Source: Hoylesella pleuritidis JCM 14110
Lineage (GTDB): Bacteria > Bacteroidota > Bacteroidia > Bacteroidales > Bacteroidaceae
DNA length: 64,000 nucleotides
Reading direction: 5' to 3'
Assembly: GCF_000613725.1 (NCBI RefSeq)
Contig: NZ_BAJN01000002.1
Span: forward strand, 124,001-188,000
The notes below the pieces were generated by a model. That model saw only the letters and a list, made by a program, of their open reading frames with translations, made no database searches and was not told the origin of the DNA. Made by a program: the position numbers and the translations under genes. Within the stretch, counting starts at the first letter, position 1, and each line of letters opens with the position of its first letter. This document shows, one piece after another, positions 26,644 through 34,866 of the stretch.

Positions 26644-28209
26644 TTATTGGGCAATCAAACCGCGAATGCGGTCGTCAAAGGCAGAGAGTGCAGCCTTGGC
26701 ACCTTCTCCCATAGCAATAACAATCTGCTTGTAAGGCACGCTCGACACATCTCCGGCAGCATAAACACCGGGCAATGAAGTGCGATTAGTCTCGTCGATT
26801 TTTACTTCTCGCCGAGCAGTCAACTCCAATTGGTCACGGAACAAATCGCTGTTAGGACTCAAACCGATTTGTACAAACACACCATCGAGCTTGATTTCAC
26901 GCTCTGTATCGGTGTTGCGATCTTTCACACGAATGGCTGTCACTTTCTCGCCATCGCCCAAAACAGCTGTTGTCTGAGATGAAACGAAGATATCAACATT
27001 GCCCAAACTATGGGCTTTCTCCTGCAAAACAGTGTCGGCACCGAGCTTATCGGCAAACTCCAACACGGTGACATTCCGACAGATTCCGGCCAAATCGATA
27101 GCCGCTTCAATACCCGAATTGCCGCCGCCGATAACTGCCACGTTCTTGTTCCGATAAAAAGGACCGTCGCAATGGGGACAGAAATGCACACCATGACCAA
27201 TGTATTGAGTCTCTTCTTCAACATTCAATCGGCGCCAACTTGCACCTGTTGCGATGATGACTGCGGGTGAAACAAATTCCTCGCCGCCACGAACGAAGAC
27301 ACGTTTCTGCGTTCCTTGCAGCGCTACACAGTCTATTTTTCGATTTTCAAAGACATCGATTTCATAACGACCGATATGTTCTTTTAGGTCGGCAGCTAAT
27401 TGTGCACCTGTCGTTTGAGGCACGGAGATGAGATTTTCAATACCTACCGTGTCTTTCACCTGACCTCCGATGCGTTCTGCAATGATACCGACGCGCAGAC
27501 CTTTGCGGGCCGAATAAATAGCGGCCGATGCCCCGGCAGGTCCTCCTCCGAGTACAACGACATCATAAGTACGTTCGATAGGTTCGCCGATAGCAGTTTC
27601 CGAACTGCCCATTCGGTCTTCTAATTTCTGCAAAAGTTCGCCCAAATCACCGCGACCCGTATGAAACGGTTCGCCGTTAACAAACACCGAGGGTACGCCT
27701 TGTATGTTCCGCCGACTCACTTCGTCTTGAAACAAAGCTCCGTCAATCATTTCATTGCTGATCGAAGGATTGAGAAGCGCCATCACATTGAGTGCTTGCA
27801 CAACATCAGGACAATTCGTGCAGGTGAGTGAAACATATGTTTCAAACTTTATCTCACCCTGAATGGCTGCTATCCGACGGCTGATGGCCTCATCGGGAAG
27901 ATTCTTTCCCTGTCCGTCTGCATTGAGTACAGCTAACAAAAGCGATGTAAACTCGTGCCCGTTAGGGATTCCGCGGAAGCGAATACCCGTCTCTTGTCCG
28001 TCTTTCAACAACGAAAAGGCCAACTGGTGAGATTCATCTTCGACGAAAGTAACCATGAGTCGGTCGGACGTCGATGCGAAATCATTGAGAAATTCGCGCA
28101 TTTCCACTGCCTTGTCATTATCAGAACCGATGACGGCAGCTAATGTATAGTTCGATTGCAAGCCCTGAAACAGGTCGCGAACTTGACTTAAAATATTGGT
28201 ATCTAACAT
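26644..28209 (-). CDS. ahpF: Alkyl hydroperoxide reductase subunit F (NADH:peroxiredoxin reductase)
   Basis: A flavoprotein that passes electrons from NADH to AhpC. Two tandem thioredoxin folds occupy the first 200 residues with the CxxC site LTCTNCPDVVQAL. Then come the FAD-binding GGGPAGASAAIYSARKG, the redox-active FCPHCDGPF, the NAD-binding GGGNSGIEAAIDLAG and the C-terminal AAGDVSSVPYKQ. Start 28209 (MLDTNILSQVRDLF) has a strong Shine-Dalgarno-like GAGGAGG a few bases upstream, unusual for this phylum and part of a palindrome-like repeat. It lies downstream of ahpC on the same strand. Confidence 0.96.
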   Translation of the reverse strand: MLDTNILSQVRDLFQGLQSNYTLAAVIGSDNDKAVEMREFLNDFASTSDRLMVTFVEDESHQLAFSLLKDGQETGIRFRGIPNGHEFTSLLLAVLNADGQGKNLPDEAISRRIAAIQGEIKFETYVSLTCTNCPDVVQALNVMALLNPSISNEMIDGALFQDEVSRRNIQGVPSVFVNGEPFHTGRGDLGELLQKLEDRMGSSETAIGEPIERTYDVVVLGGGPAGASAAIYSARKGLRVGIIAERIGGQVKDTVGIENLISVPQTTGAQLAADLKEHIGRYEIDVFENRKIDCVALQGTQKRVFVRGGEEFVSPAVIIATGASWRRLNVEEETQYIGHGVHFCPHCDGPFYRNKNVAVIGGGNSGIEAAIDLAGICRNVTVLEFADKLGADTVLQEKAHSLGNVDIFVSSQTTAVLGDGEKVTAIRVKDRNTDTEREIKLDGVFVQIGLSPNSDLFRDQLELTARREVKIDETNRTSLPGVYAAGDVSSVPYKQIVIAMGEGAKAALSAFDDRIRGLIAQ

Positions 28210-28310
28210 TGAGTTCCTCCTCATTCTTCCCTCAGAGGGAAAGTAATTTCTATGGATTTATGTTTTGATTGATTCGTATCAATACTCTTTTTTGAACTTC
28301 AATAAAACTC

Positions 28311-28345
28311 AAAAAAATAAAACCCTCCTTATGAGAGAGGGTTTT
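28311..28345 (-). terminator. Rho-independent terminator after ahpC
   Basis: Stem AAAACCCTC/GAGGGTTTT (28319-28327 with 28337-28345), followed on the minus strand by ATTTTTTT. It lies between ahpC and ahpF, so ahpF expression would be reduced relative to ahpC or need its own promoter. Confidence 0.8.
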
Positions 28346-28359
28346 AAAGGGATTCATTC

Positions 28360-28926
28360 TTAGATTTTCCCTACCAAATCGATACTTGGTTTCAGTGTCT
28401 CTGCACCCTCGTTCCACTTTGCGGGACAAACTTCGCCAGGATGAGAAGCTACGAATTGAGCTGCTTTTATCTTGCGAACGAGTTCGTCTGCATTGCGTCC
28501 GATACTGTTATCCTGTATTTCACAGAGCTTGATAAGGCCTTCCGGGTCAACGAGGAATGTTCCTCGGTAAGCCAATCCTTCATCTTCCTTATACACACCG
28601 AAGCCTTTTGCCAACACAGCCAACGGATCGGCGAGCATCGTGTAATTGATTTTCTTAATGCTGTCAGAGGCATCGTGCCAAGCTTTATGCACGAAGTGAG
28701 TGTCGCAACTTACTGAAAATACCTCCACACCCATTGCTTTCAGCTCGTCGTATTTACCTGCAAGGTCTACCAATTCGGTAGGACATACGAAGGTAAAATC
28801 AGCCGGATAGAAGAAGAACAGAGCCCATTTACCCTTAATATCTTCGTTAGATACTTTCTTAAATTCGCCGTTCTGAAAGGCATTTACATTAAACTCAGGT
28901 GCTTGTGAATTGATAATTGATGACAT
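28360..28926 (-). CDS. ahpC: Peroxiredoxin AhpC
   Basis: A typical 2-Cys peroxiredoxin reducing H2O2, organic peroxides and peroxynitrite. The peroxidatic Cys is in FYPADFTFVCPTEL and the resolving Cys in GEVCPAKW. Start 28926 (MSSIINSQAPEFNVNAF) matches the family; the frame extends upstream through a GC-rich repeat segment. 188 residues. It sits with ahpF and sod beside a divergent oxyR, a standard OxyR regulon set. Confidence 0.97.
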   Translation of the reverse strand: MSSIINSQAPEFNVNAFQNGEFKKVSNEDIKGKWALFFFYPADFTFVCPTELVDLAGKYDELKAMGVEVFSVSCDTHFVHKAWHDASDSIKKINYTMLADPLAVLAKGFGVYKEDEGLAYRGTFLVDPEGLIKLCEIQDNSIGRNADELVRKIKAAQFVASHPGEVCPAKWNEGAETLKPSIDLVGKI

Positions 28927-28942
28927 AATAATAATTATTAAA

Positions 28943-28976
28943 AACCTCTCTCCGACCCTCCCCAAAGGGGAAGGAA
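28943..28976. repeat. GC-rich mini-palindrome upstream of ahpC
   Basis: CCTCCCCAAAGGGGAAGG preceded by CTCTCCGAC; a canonical copy of the interspersed palindrome family. It lies in the ahpC leader region. Confidence 0.65.
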
Positions 28977-29092
28977 GGCTTATTGAATAATAATTTAGAG
29001 GTTGATTATAATTTGTTTAATTAAAATTGAATATTTCACTAATTGTTTTTTACTTTCCTCTCTTCCTTTTCGGAGAAAGTCAAGAAGTTTTT

Positions 29093-29677
29093 TTAGCGCA
29101 TTCTCTTACCTACAACCTCCCAGTCGATAATATCCCATACAGCTGCGATATGATCCGGACGGCGATTCTGGTAATCAAGATAGTAAGCGTGTTCCCACAC
29201 ATCTATACCCATCAAAGGATTGAGTCCGCTACGCAAAGGATTACCACCGTTAGGCTCTTTGGTAATGACCAACTTACCACTTTGGTCCTGAGAGAGCCAT
29301 GCCCAACCTGAACCGAACAATGAAACAGCGGCTTGTGTGAACTCTTTTTTGAATGTTTCAAAGTCTCCGAAAGATGAATTGATAGCCTCAGCAATCTTTC
29401 CTTGCGGTACGTTTCCACTGACAGGAGACTTGAATTGAATGAAATAAAGCGTATGATTCAATGCTTGTCCTGCGTTATTGAACACCGGACCTTCGGGTGC
29501 AACCTTAACAATCTCCTCCACAGATTTGCCTTCTAACTCAGTACCTTTAATCAAGTTATTGAGCGTATTGACATAATTCTGTAAGTGTTTACCATAATGA
29601 AAGTTGATGGTTTGCTCGCTAATAACCGGTTCCAATGCGTTAGGTGCATACGGAAGTTGTGGCATTTGTATCATCAT
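29093..29677 (-). CDS. sodB: Fe/Mn superoxide dismutase
   Basis: It converts superoxide to H2O2 and O2. Metal ligands are the His in NFHYGKHLQNYV, the His in ALNHTLYF, and the Asp and His in GIDVWEHAYYLDYQ. FGSGWAWL is conserved. Start 29677 (MMIQMPQLPYAPNALEP) is chosen; ATG 29674 is equally possible and ATG 29704 would add a hydrophobic stretch not typical of the family. A TATCTTTG box lies at 29729-29736. Divergent from oxyR. Confidence 0.95.
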   Translation of the reverse strand: MMIQMPQLPYAPNALEPVISEQTINFHYGKHLQNYVNTLNNLIKGTELEGKSVEEIVKVAPEGPVFNNAGQALNHTLYFIQFKSPVSGNVPQGKIAEAINSSFGDFETFKKEFTQAAVSLFGSGWAWLSQDQSGKLVITKEPNGGNPLRSGLNPLMGIDVWEHAYYLDYQNRRPDHIAAVWDIIDWEVVGKRMR

Positions 29678-29728
29678 AAACAATAGTAATTTAGTTAATA
29701 ACATATCTCTTAATTTTTAATTTCGATG

Positions 29729-29736
29729 CAAAGATA
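29729..29736 (-). promoter_or_regulatory. -7 box TATCTTTG for sodB
   Basis: The minus-strand TATCTTTG is 51 nt upstream of the chosen start; a candidate OxyR operator lies just upstream. Confidence 0.5.
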
Positions 29737-29761
29737 CGCCCATTTGCAACAATCTCAAACA

Positions 29762-29795
29762 GATAAAACCTATCATCTCATTGAGATAATCTATA
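29762..29795. promoter_or_regulatory. Candidate OxyR operator between sodB and oxyR
   Basis: Two dyads, GATA-N5-TATC (29762-29774) and GATA-N3-TATA (29785-29795), are centred 22 bp apart, the spacing known for tetrameric OxyR on ATAG-N7-CTAT repeats. They frame a perfect ATCTCA-T-TGAGAT palindrome (29775-29787). Binding is inferred. Confidence 0.4.
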
Positions 29796-29900
29796 AATGT
29801 CTTTCTAACCCTTTGTTTATCGACATCTCAGTCATATCCGACAAATGTGTGACAAACTAAAAAAATATCGCTGATCATTGTCTAATTCGATTTTTATACC

Positions 29901-29908
29901 TATCTTTG
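29901..29908 (+). promoter_or_regulatory. -7 box TATCTTTG for oxyR
   Basis: TATCTTTG ends 17 nt before the oxyR ATG. Confidence 0.55.
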
Positions 29909-29925
29909 CGAACAACTAAACCTAT

Positions 29926-30852
29926 ATGACACTACAACAATTAGAATATATCGTGGCTGTATATCGCCACAAACACTTTGCCAAAGCAGCCGAAAACTGT
30001 AATGTAACGCAGCCTACTCTGAGTTCGATGGTGCAGAAATTGGAAGACGAATTGAGTGTAAAGATCTTCGATCGAAAGACCAATCCCATTACCGTTACAC
30101 CTATTGGACGACTCGTTGTGGAGCAAGCGTGGCGCACACTACTGCGTGCTCGCAAAATAAAAGAGACCGTAGAAGAAGAAAAACACTCGTTGATGGGAAC
30201 GTTCAGAGTGGGTATTCTGCCTACGATTGCACCTTATTTGATTCCTCGTTTCTTACCGCAACTGATGCGAAAATACCCTGAAATGGATATCCGTGTTGCC
30301 GAAATGAAGACCGAAGACATCAAACGCGCCTTGCGACACGATGACATCGATGCCGGTATTTTAGCTCAATTAGATGATATGGACGACTTTAACGTCACGC
30401 CGCTCTTCTTTGAACAGTTTTTTGCTTACGTGGCTCGAGAAGATAATTTATTTAAAAATAAAACCATCAAAACAAGCGATCTCACCGAAGAATATCTGTG
30501 GTTGCTCGACGAAGGACACTGTTTCCGCGATCAACTCGTAAAATTCTGTCATCTCAAAGCGGCCAACAAGAGCAAGAAAGCCTATTCTCTCGGCAGCATC
30601 GAAACCTTTATGCGCATCGTGGAAAGCGGTAAAGGCGTCACTTTTATACCCGAACTCGCCACCTATCAATTCAATAATCACCAAATGGAACTTGTCCGTC
30701 CGTTTGCCATTCCAATACCGACGCGCGAAATCATAATGCTCACCGGCAAGAGTTTTATCCGCCGAACGATTCGCGATTTGCTTACAGAAGAAATCCGAAA
30801 CGCTGTTCCCAAGGAAATGCTTCAATTGAGAACGGCGCAGATAAAGGTGTAA
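29926..30852 (+). CDS. oxyR: LysR-family peroxide sensor OxyR
   Basis: A transcriptional activator of peroxide defence. The N-terminal winged HTH (LEYIVAVYRHKHFAKAAENCNVTQPTLSSMVQKLEDELSVKIFDR) is followed by the LysR effector domain. The redox cysteine pair is visible in LLDEGHCFRDQLVKFC, matching the Cys199/Cys208 region of E. coli OxyR with the same 8-residue spacing, so disulfide sensing should be intact. 308 residues. It is divergent from sodB and next to ahpC-ahpF, its expected targets. Confidence 0.95.
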   Translation: MTLQQLEYIVAVYRHKHFAKAAENCNVTQPTLSSMVQKLEDELSVKIFDRKTNPITVTPIGRLVVEQAWRTLLRARKIKETVEEEKHSLMGTFRVGILPTIAPYLIPRFLPQLMRKYPEMDIRVAEMKTEDIKRALRHDDIDAGILAQLDDMDDFNVTPLFFEQFFAYVAREDNLFKNKTIKTSDLTEEYLWLLDEGHCFRDQLVKFCHLKAANKSKKAYSLGSIETFMRIVESGKGVTFIPELATYQFNNHQMELVRPFAIPIPTREIIMLTGKSFIRRTIRDLLTEEIRNAVPKEMLQLRTAQIKV

Positions 30853-30862
30853 AGATCTGAAT

Positions 30863-30904
30863 AAAAAAAGCCCGAATCAAGTGTCGCTCGACACCCGATT
30901 CGGG
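30863..30904 (-). terminator. Rho-independent terminator after the lipoprotein gene
   Basis: A long hairpin: CCCGAATC (30871-30878) pairs with GATTCGGG (30897-30904), with an inner GTGTCG/CGACAC stem. On the minus strand it is followed by CTTTTTTT. It terminates the gene at 30939-31479 and may also separate it from oxyR. Confidence 0.8.
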
Positions 30905-30938
30905 GACTACTGCTATCAAAATTAAATGTAACCTCTTG

Positions 30939-31479
30939 TTATCCTTCTACTACTCTTACCTTATCGGTCTCATATTTCCTATTTACAACGATGAGCAACA
31001 TCGGTTGCATACTCGATGACATCGTGCTGCCTCGCTTGATTTTATAAGTGAACTCTAATTCGTTATTTCGTTTGACGAGCTTTCCGGGAATGATCTTCGT
31101 TTGCTGATTTGTAATCGGAAGTACCACACCAATTACAAAATTGCTTGTTGAAATCTATATTTGTAGGAATCCCATTCTTACCCATTGTAGCAGCTATTCC
31201 ATAGAGTTTATTAAACGTCTTACTGTCCGTCACTTTCGGATCAGTCGGAATTCGTGCGTCATTATTGAAAAAATAGTTGTGCGCTATCGTGTACTCGACA
31301 CTTTTTTTACCACTTGTACAAGTGTGTTTACAGGCACACGAGGCAACAAAAATAACTGAAACGATAGCCATTAATATACTGCCCGCTAACTTTTTTTCCA
31401 CTCTTTTTATTTCAATCTTTATCCTTTGTCGTTGAATATGATTATTGATATGAATGCAAGATAATCCGATTCCTTGCAT
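30939..31479 (-). CDS. Lipoprotein of unknown function, frame broken near 31138
   Basis: The N-terminal part has a hydrophobic stretch and lipobox-like LMAIVSVIFVASC followed by a Cys-rich segment (ACKHTCTSGKK), then VEYTIAHNYFFNNDARIPTDPKVTDSKTFNKLYGIAATMGKNGIPTNIDFNKQF. Removing one T from the TTTT run at 31137-31140 (A on the plus strand) joins this to VIGVVLPITNQQTKIIPGKLVKRNNELEFTYKIKRG...RKYETDKVRVVEG. I recall similar uncharacterised Bacteroides proteins but cannot name a function. The start is uncertain (31479 or 31371). The extra base may be real or an error. Confidence 0.6.
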
Positions 31480-31510
31480 AGAAAGTATTTTCTTTAATGC
31501 GCTTTAACAT

Positions 31511-32245
31511 CTATTTATTATCGACAAGATGATAAGTTTCAGAGAGGGGAACACGAAAACGATCGCCCCAAACACCGTTAGGCAAACGTATTCCACACGT
31601 GATAATCATATTGATTTCAGTCGAATAGGGTAGATGAAGTGCTTTTTTGACAAGCCGACTATCGAACCCTTCGAGTGGACAAGTGTCATATCCGGCCTCG
31701 CTCATTGCCAACATAAAGGTTTGAACAGCCAAAGCGCAACTCTTATGAACTACCACTCGCATATCATTCTCACTCACTTGGTGTACAATCGGACGGAAAA
31801 GTCCAACGCATTGAACCAACAGTTTGCGTCCTAAACCTGCCAAACCGAAAAAGCGAGAATATATAAACGGTATCACCTTTTTATAATACATCTCCCATTT
31901 TTTTATTCGTTTATCCTGCTTTTCAGCCGGACTGTTACGCCGAACATTGTCCCGTTCAAATGCCAACGCAGCTTGAGCACGTTCCCGATAACGATCTTGA
32001 CGAGTAACAAACACAACCATTTGCTGGGCCGATTGTGCTGTAAGCTGATCTAAACAAGCGTGACTCAATTTCTTCAATATCTTTTTATCCGTGACGTGAT
32101 AGCACTCCCACAACTGCATATTCGAGCTGGTAGGAGCCAATGTTGCCAACTCCACGCACTGTTTCACCTGCTCAGTATCTATTGTTTTATCAGGATCGAA
32201 ATGACGAACAGCTCTTCGATGATTTAAAATTTCTTGTAAACTCAT
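31511..32245 (-). CDS. Nitroreductase family protein
   Basis: An FMN-dependent NAD(P)H oxidoreductase fold: N-terminal RRAVRHFDPDKTIDTEQVKQCVELATLAPTSSNMQLWECYHV, the cofactor- and phosphate-binding region of the family, and C-terminal MLAMSEAGYDTCPLEGFDSRLVKKALHLP with a GIRLPNGVWGDRFRVP tail. 244 residues, slightly long, with an inserted helical segment near residues 95-140. The substrate cannot be deduced. Monocistronic as far as seen, with a 22-bp array upstream. Confidence 0.88.
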   Translation of the reverse strand: MSLQEILNHRRAVRHFDPDKTIDTEQVKQCVELATLAPTSSNMQLWECYHVTDKKILKKLSHACLDQLTAQSAQQMVVFVTRQDRYRERAQAALAFERDNVRRNSPAEKQDKRIKKWEMYYKKVIPFIYSRFFGLAGLGRKLLVQCVGLFRPIVHQVSENDMRVVVHKSCALAVQTFMLAMSEAGYDTCPLEGFDSRLVKKALHLPYSTEINMIITCGIRLPNGVWGDRFRVPLSETYHLVDNK

Positions 32246-32316
32246 ATTCTAAAAGAATTGATTCATTTATCTGCCAACAAATCTTATGCCAACAACTCAC
32301 CATTATCCTTGTTTCA

Positions 32317-32404
32317 ATTAACCGTTAATCGCACTGTATTTAACGGCTAATTACAGTGCAAAAAGCCATTAAACGCAAGGTAATTAACGGTTAATTGAAA
32401 TGAT
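32317..32404. repeat. 22-bp repeat array 8 (4 units)
   Basis: Units start at 32317, 32339, 32361 and 32383. It is followed by GATTGTATCTAATTGATATAC, a degenerate form of the flanking hairpin. It lies just left of the DnaA-box cluster, in the 600-bp divergent gap between the nitroreductase and nadA. Confidence 0.9.
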
Positions 32405-32485
32405 GATTGTATCTAATTGATATACAGGAAAATAGAAAATAAAAACAATTTTACTCCCTATCCTTCTCCTTTTAAAAATAGATCG

Positions 32486-32790
32486 TGTTGATAACTATGT
32501 GGAAAAGTGTGTGGAAAACTCATTGTTTATCCACACACTCCAAGCCAATGACTGCGAGATGTGCAAATCCCGACAGTTTTGAAAGCATTTTAACGCAGTT
32601 TTCCACGATATTATTGAGAGAAAAGATATAAACTTATTAACTTTGCAGGAGTATAAGAATATTGTGGATAAAACGCCTATCTAATTTATTACCAGGCGTA
32701 AACGAACGGGATAAATAGTTGAAAACAATATTTAAATGTGGATAGCGAAATATCCAAATAATAATTGATCAAGTTATCAACTTATCCACG
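32486..32790. other. Candidate oriC: clustered DnaA boxes in AT-rich DNA
   Basis: Within about 305 bp are two perfect DnaA boxes, TTATCCACA at 32527-32535 (+) and 32663-32671 (-). One-mismatch boxes lie at 32486-32494, 32498-32506, 32510-32518, 32737-32745 (all TGTGGATAA-like, minus orientation) and 32782-32790 (TTATCCACG, plus). AT-rich tracts (AATATTTAAATG, TAATTGATCAAGTTATC) lie among them. No ORF overlaps. A DUE and real initiation are inferred; a 15/16 parS match lies about 32 kb away in the same window. Confidence 0.6.
32638..32645 (+). promoter_or_regulatory. -7 box TAACTTTG, probable nadA promoter inside the DnaA-box region
   Basis: TAACTTTG lies 203 nt upstream of nadA. A transcript from it would cross the right half of the DnaA-box cluster. 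Confidence 0.4.
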
Positions 32791-32848
32791 TCGTATCATC
32801 ACAAACATTCTTTTTTCCTTTAAAGAATAAAAAGATAAGAATATAATA

Positions 32849-33844
32849 ATGGCTGAGTTGAAAGAGAATTGGTTGAAACAGGGATTCATCGACGAACCGA
32901 TTGCCGATGGAATTGATCTGAAAAGTGAAATAAGAAAAATGTGTCGAGAGAAAAATGCAGTAATTCTCGCACACTATTATACAGTAGGTGAGATTCAGGA
33001 TGCAGCTGATTTCATCGGCGATTCATTGGCATTGGCTCGCAAAGCAGCTGAAACCGATGCACGAATCATTGTGATGTGCGGCGTACATTTTATGGCCGAA
33101 ACCAATAAACTGTTGTCTCCTGATAAGTTGGTATTAGTTCCTGACCTCAATGCCGGTTGTTCGTTGGCAGACAGTTGTAATGCAAATGATTTGCGAAAAT
33201 TCAAAAATGAGCATCCCGGATACAAAGTTGTGAGCTATGTCAACACCACTGCGGCAGTGAAAGCGTTGACAGATGTAGTGGTGACGAGCGGTAATGCGAA
33301 GCATGTTATCGACCAGTTACCAGTGGATGAAAAGCTTATTTTCGGTCCGGATTACAACTTAGGTAATTATATCAACAGCATAACGGGACGACAAATGTTG
33401 CTTTGGGAGGGTGGTTGTCACGTTCACGAGCGTTTCTCTGTGGCTGAAATCGTCAGACTGAAAGCACTTCATCCCGATGCCGTTACAATGGCTCACTTGG
33501 AGTGTAAAGGGCCTGTCTTGGCCATTTCAGATGTTGTTGGGTCTACGGCTGTTATGTTGAAGTATTGCATTGAGAGTGAAAAAACGGAGTTTATTGTGGC
33601 TACCGAGGCTGGAATTTTACACGAAATGCAGCGCAATTGTCCTGAAAAAACGTTTTATCCGGTGCCTCCCGAGGTGAGTGAAGGCGGTTTGGGATGCTCC
33701 TGCAATGAGTGTGAGTTTATGAAAATGAATACATTGCAGAAGCTCTATAATACCTTAAAATATGAGTGGCCGTGTGTAGACGTCGATCCAATGATTGCTG
33801 CCGAGGCTGTGAAACCGATTCAACGGATGTTGGAAATGAGTTGA
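32849..33844 (+). CDS. nadA: Quinolinate synthase
   Basis: A [4Fe-4S] enzyme condensing iminoaspartate with DHAP to make quinolinate for NAD. The three cluster-ligand cysteines are recognisable in VMCGVHFMAETNK, MAHLECKGPV and LGCSCNECEFMKMN, and the HYYTVGEIQDAADFIGDSLALA motif is typical. 331 residues, standard. nadB and nadC are not adjacent in this window. Its 3' end overlaps the convergent glycosyltransferase gene by 25 bp (33820-33844). Confidence 0.96.
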   Translation: MAELKENWLKQGFIDEPIADGIDLKSEIRKMCREKNAVILAHYYTVGEIQDAADFIGDSLALARKAAETDARIIVMCGVHFMAETNKLLSPDKLVLVPDLNAGCSLADSCNANDLRKFKNEHPGYKVVSYVNTTAAVKALTDVVVTSGNAKHVIDQLPVDEKLIFGPDYNLGNYINSITGRQMLLWEGGCHVHERFSVAEIVRLKALHPDAVTMAHLECKGPVLAISDVVGSTAVMLKYCIESEKTEFIVATEAGILHEMQRNCPEKTFYPVPPEVSEGGLGCSCNECEFMKMNTLQKLYNTLKYEWPCVDVDPMIAAEAVKPIQRMLEMS

Positions 33845-34866
33845 AAGGTTTCCCGTTTTACCTTTCTCAACAATCTATATAACTTATAAATCATTGATGA
33901 ATGAGTCTTTCCTTCTTTTCGAGGAGATAAGGAGGGACCTCCCATTCGTATGAGTTTATATCGCCAATCGCCTTTTACATTCCACTGTTTTCTTAGTTTT
34001 TCTGTTTCGTTAAACAATTCTTGGCTTTGCAAACGGAATGCGTGCATTGCGAGTGCAAATATCCGATAATTGAAGTAATGATTGATTTCAGGAGCTTGGA
34101 GATTGTATTTGCGGATAAGATAATGGCTCAATCGGGTAACACCTGTAATGAAACGAAATTGGCGCTCATCGTCTTCGGCATTTGAAACAGAAGTTTTTCC
34201 CGTACTATAATATAAGGTGACGTCGGGAAGATAGGCAATTTTTCCTGCGTATGCCATAATGAATGAAAGTTGCAAATCTTCGCATTTGAAGGCTTGATTA
34301 CGGAAAAGCATTGGGTCTTCGGCATAGGCTTGCAGGAAAGTTTGCTTGCGATAAAGGGCGGTGCAGAGGTGAATAACGGGCAAACCTACTTGTATTGCGA
34401 TTGGAACCAACAGTTTCCGACCATCGGTAATACTGTTTTCAGCGGAAAGAATAGGGTGGGGAAGAACGCTCTTCGATGGTTCGTCATAGTATCGCCAAGC
34501 GGTATGTACGAGTGTGATTGATGGATTTTCTTCTAATAATCTCACCTCTTTTTCGAGCTTCAAAGGGTCTACCCAAAAGTCGTCTCCTGCACAATCGGCA
34601 ACGAACTGGCCGTTACACGCGAGTAGTGTATCATAATAATTGTCGATAACTCCTTTGTTTCGGTCGTTTCGGTGATAGTGAATGATGTCGGGAAAACGGG
34701 TTGCATAACGTTCGCAAACAATTTGAGTAGCGTCTGTTGAACAGTCGTCACCTATACAAATTTCTATTGGCAGGTGGCATTTCTGCATCAAAATGGAGTC
34801 TAAGGCTCGACCGATCGTTTGCTCTTGGTTGTAAGTTACAACAACGACGGATATACAATTGTTCAT
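33820..34866 (-). CDS. Glycosyltransferase family 2
   Basis: A GT-A fold sugar transferase with NNCISVVVVTYNQEQTIGRALDSIL, the DxD-like GDDCS and the acceptor-site segment VADCAGDDFWVDPLKLEKEVRLL. The C-terminal half (about residues 180-349) is variable and may decide acceptor choice. Start 34866 makes an ATGA overlap with the stop of the upstream acyltransferase gene; ATG 34875 is an alternative. Co-transcription with the acyltransferase and PorZ suggests surface glycan work. Donor and acceptor are unknown. The 3' end overlaps nadA. Confidence 0.87.
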   Translation of the reverse strand: MNNCISVVVVTYNQEQTIGRALDSILMQKCHLPIEICIGDDCSTDATQIVCERYATRFPDIIHYHRNDRNKGVIDNYYDTLLACNGQFVADCAGDDFWVDPLKLEKEVRLLEENPSITLVHTAWRYYDEPSKSVLPHPILSAENSITDGRKLLVPIAIQVGLPVIHLCTALYRKQTFLQAYAEDPMLFRNQAFKCEDLQLSFIMAYAGKIAYLPDVTLYYSTGKTSVSNAEDDERQFRFITGVTRLSHYLIRKYNLQAPEINHYFNYRIFALAMHAFRLQSQELFNETEKLRKQWNVKGDWRYKLIRMGGPSLSPRKEGKTHSSMIYKLYRLLRKVKRETFQLISNIR

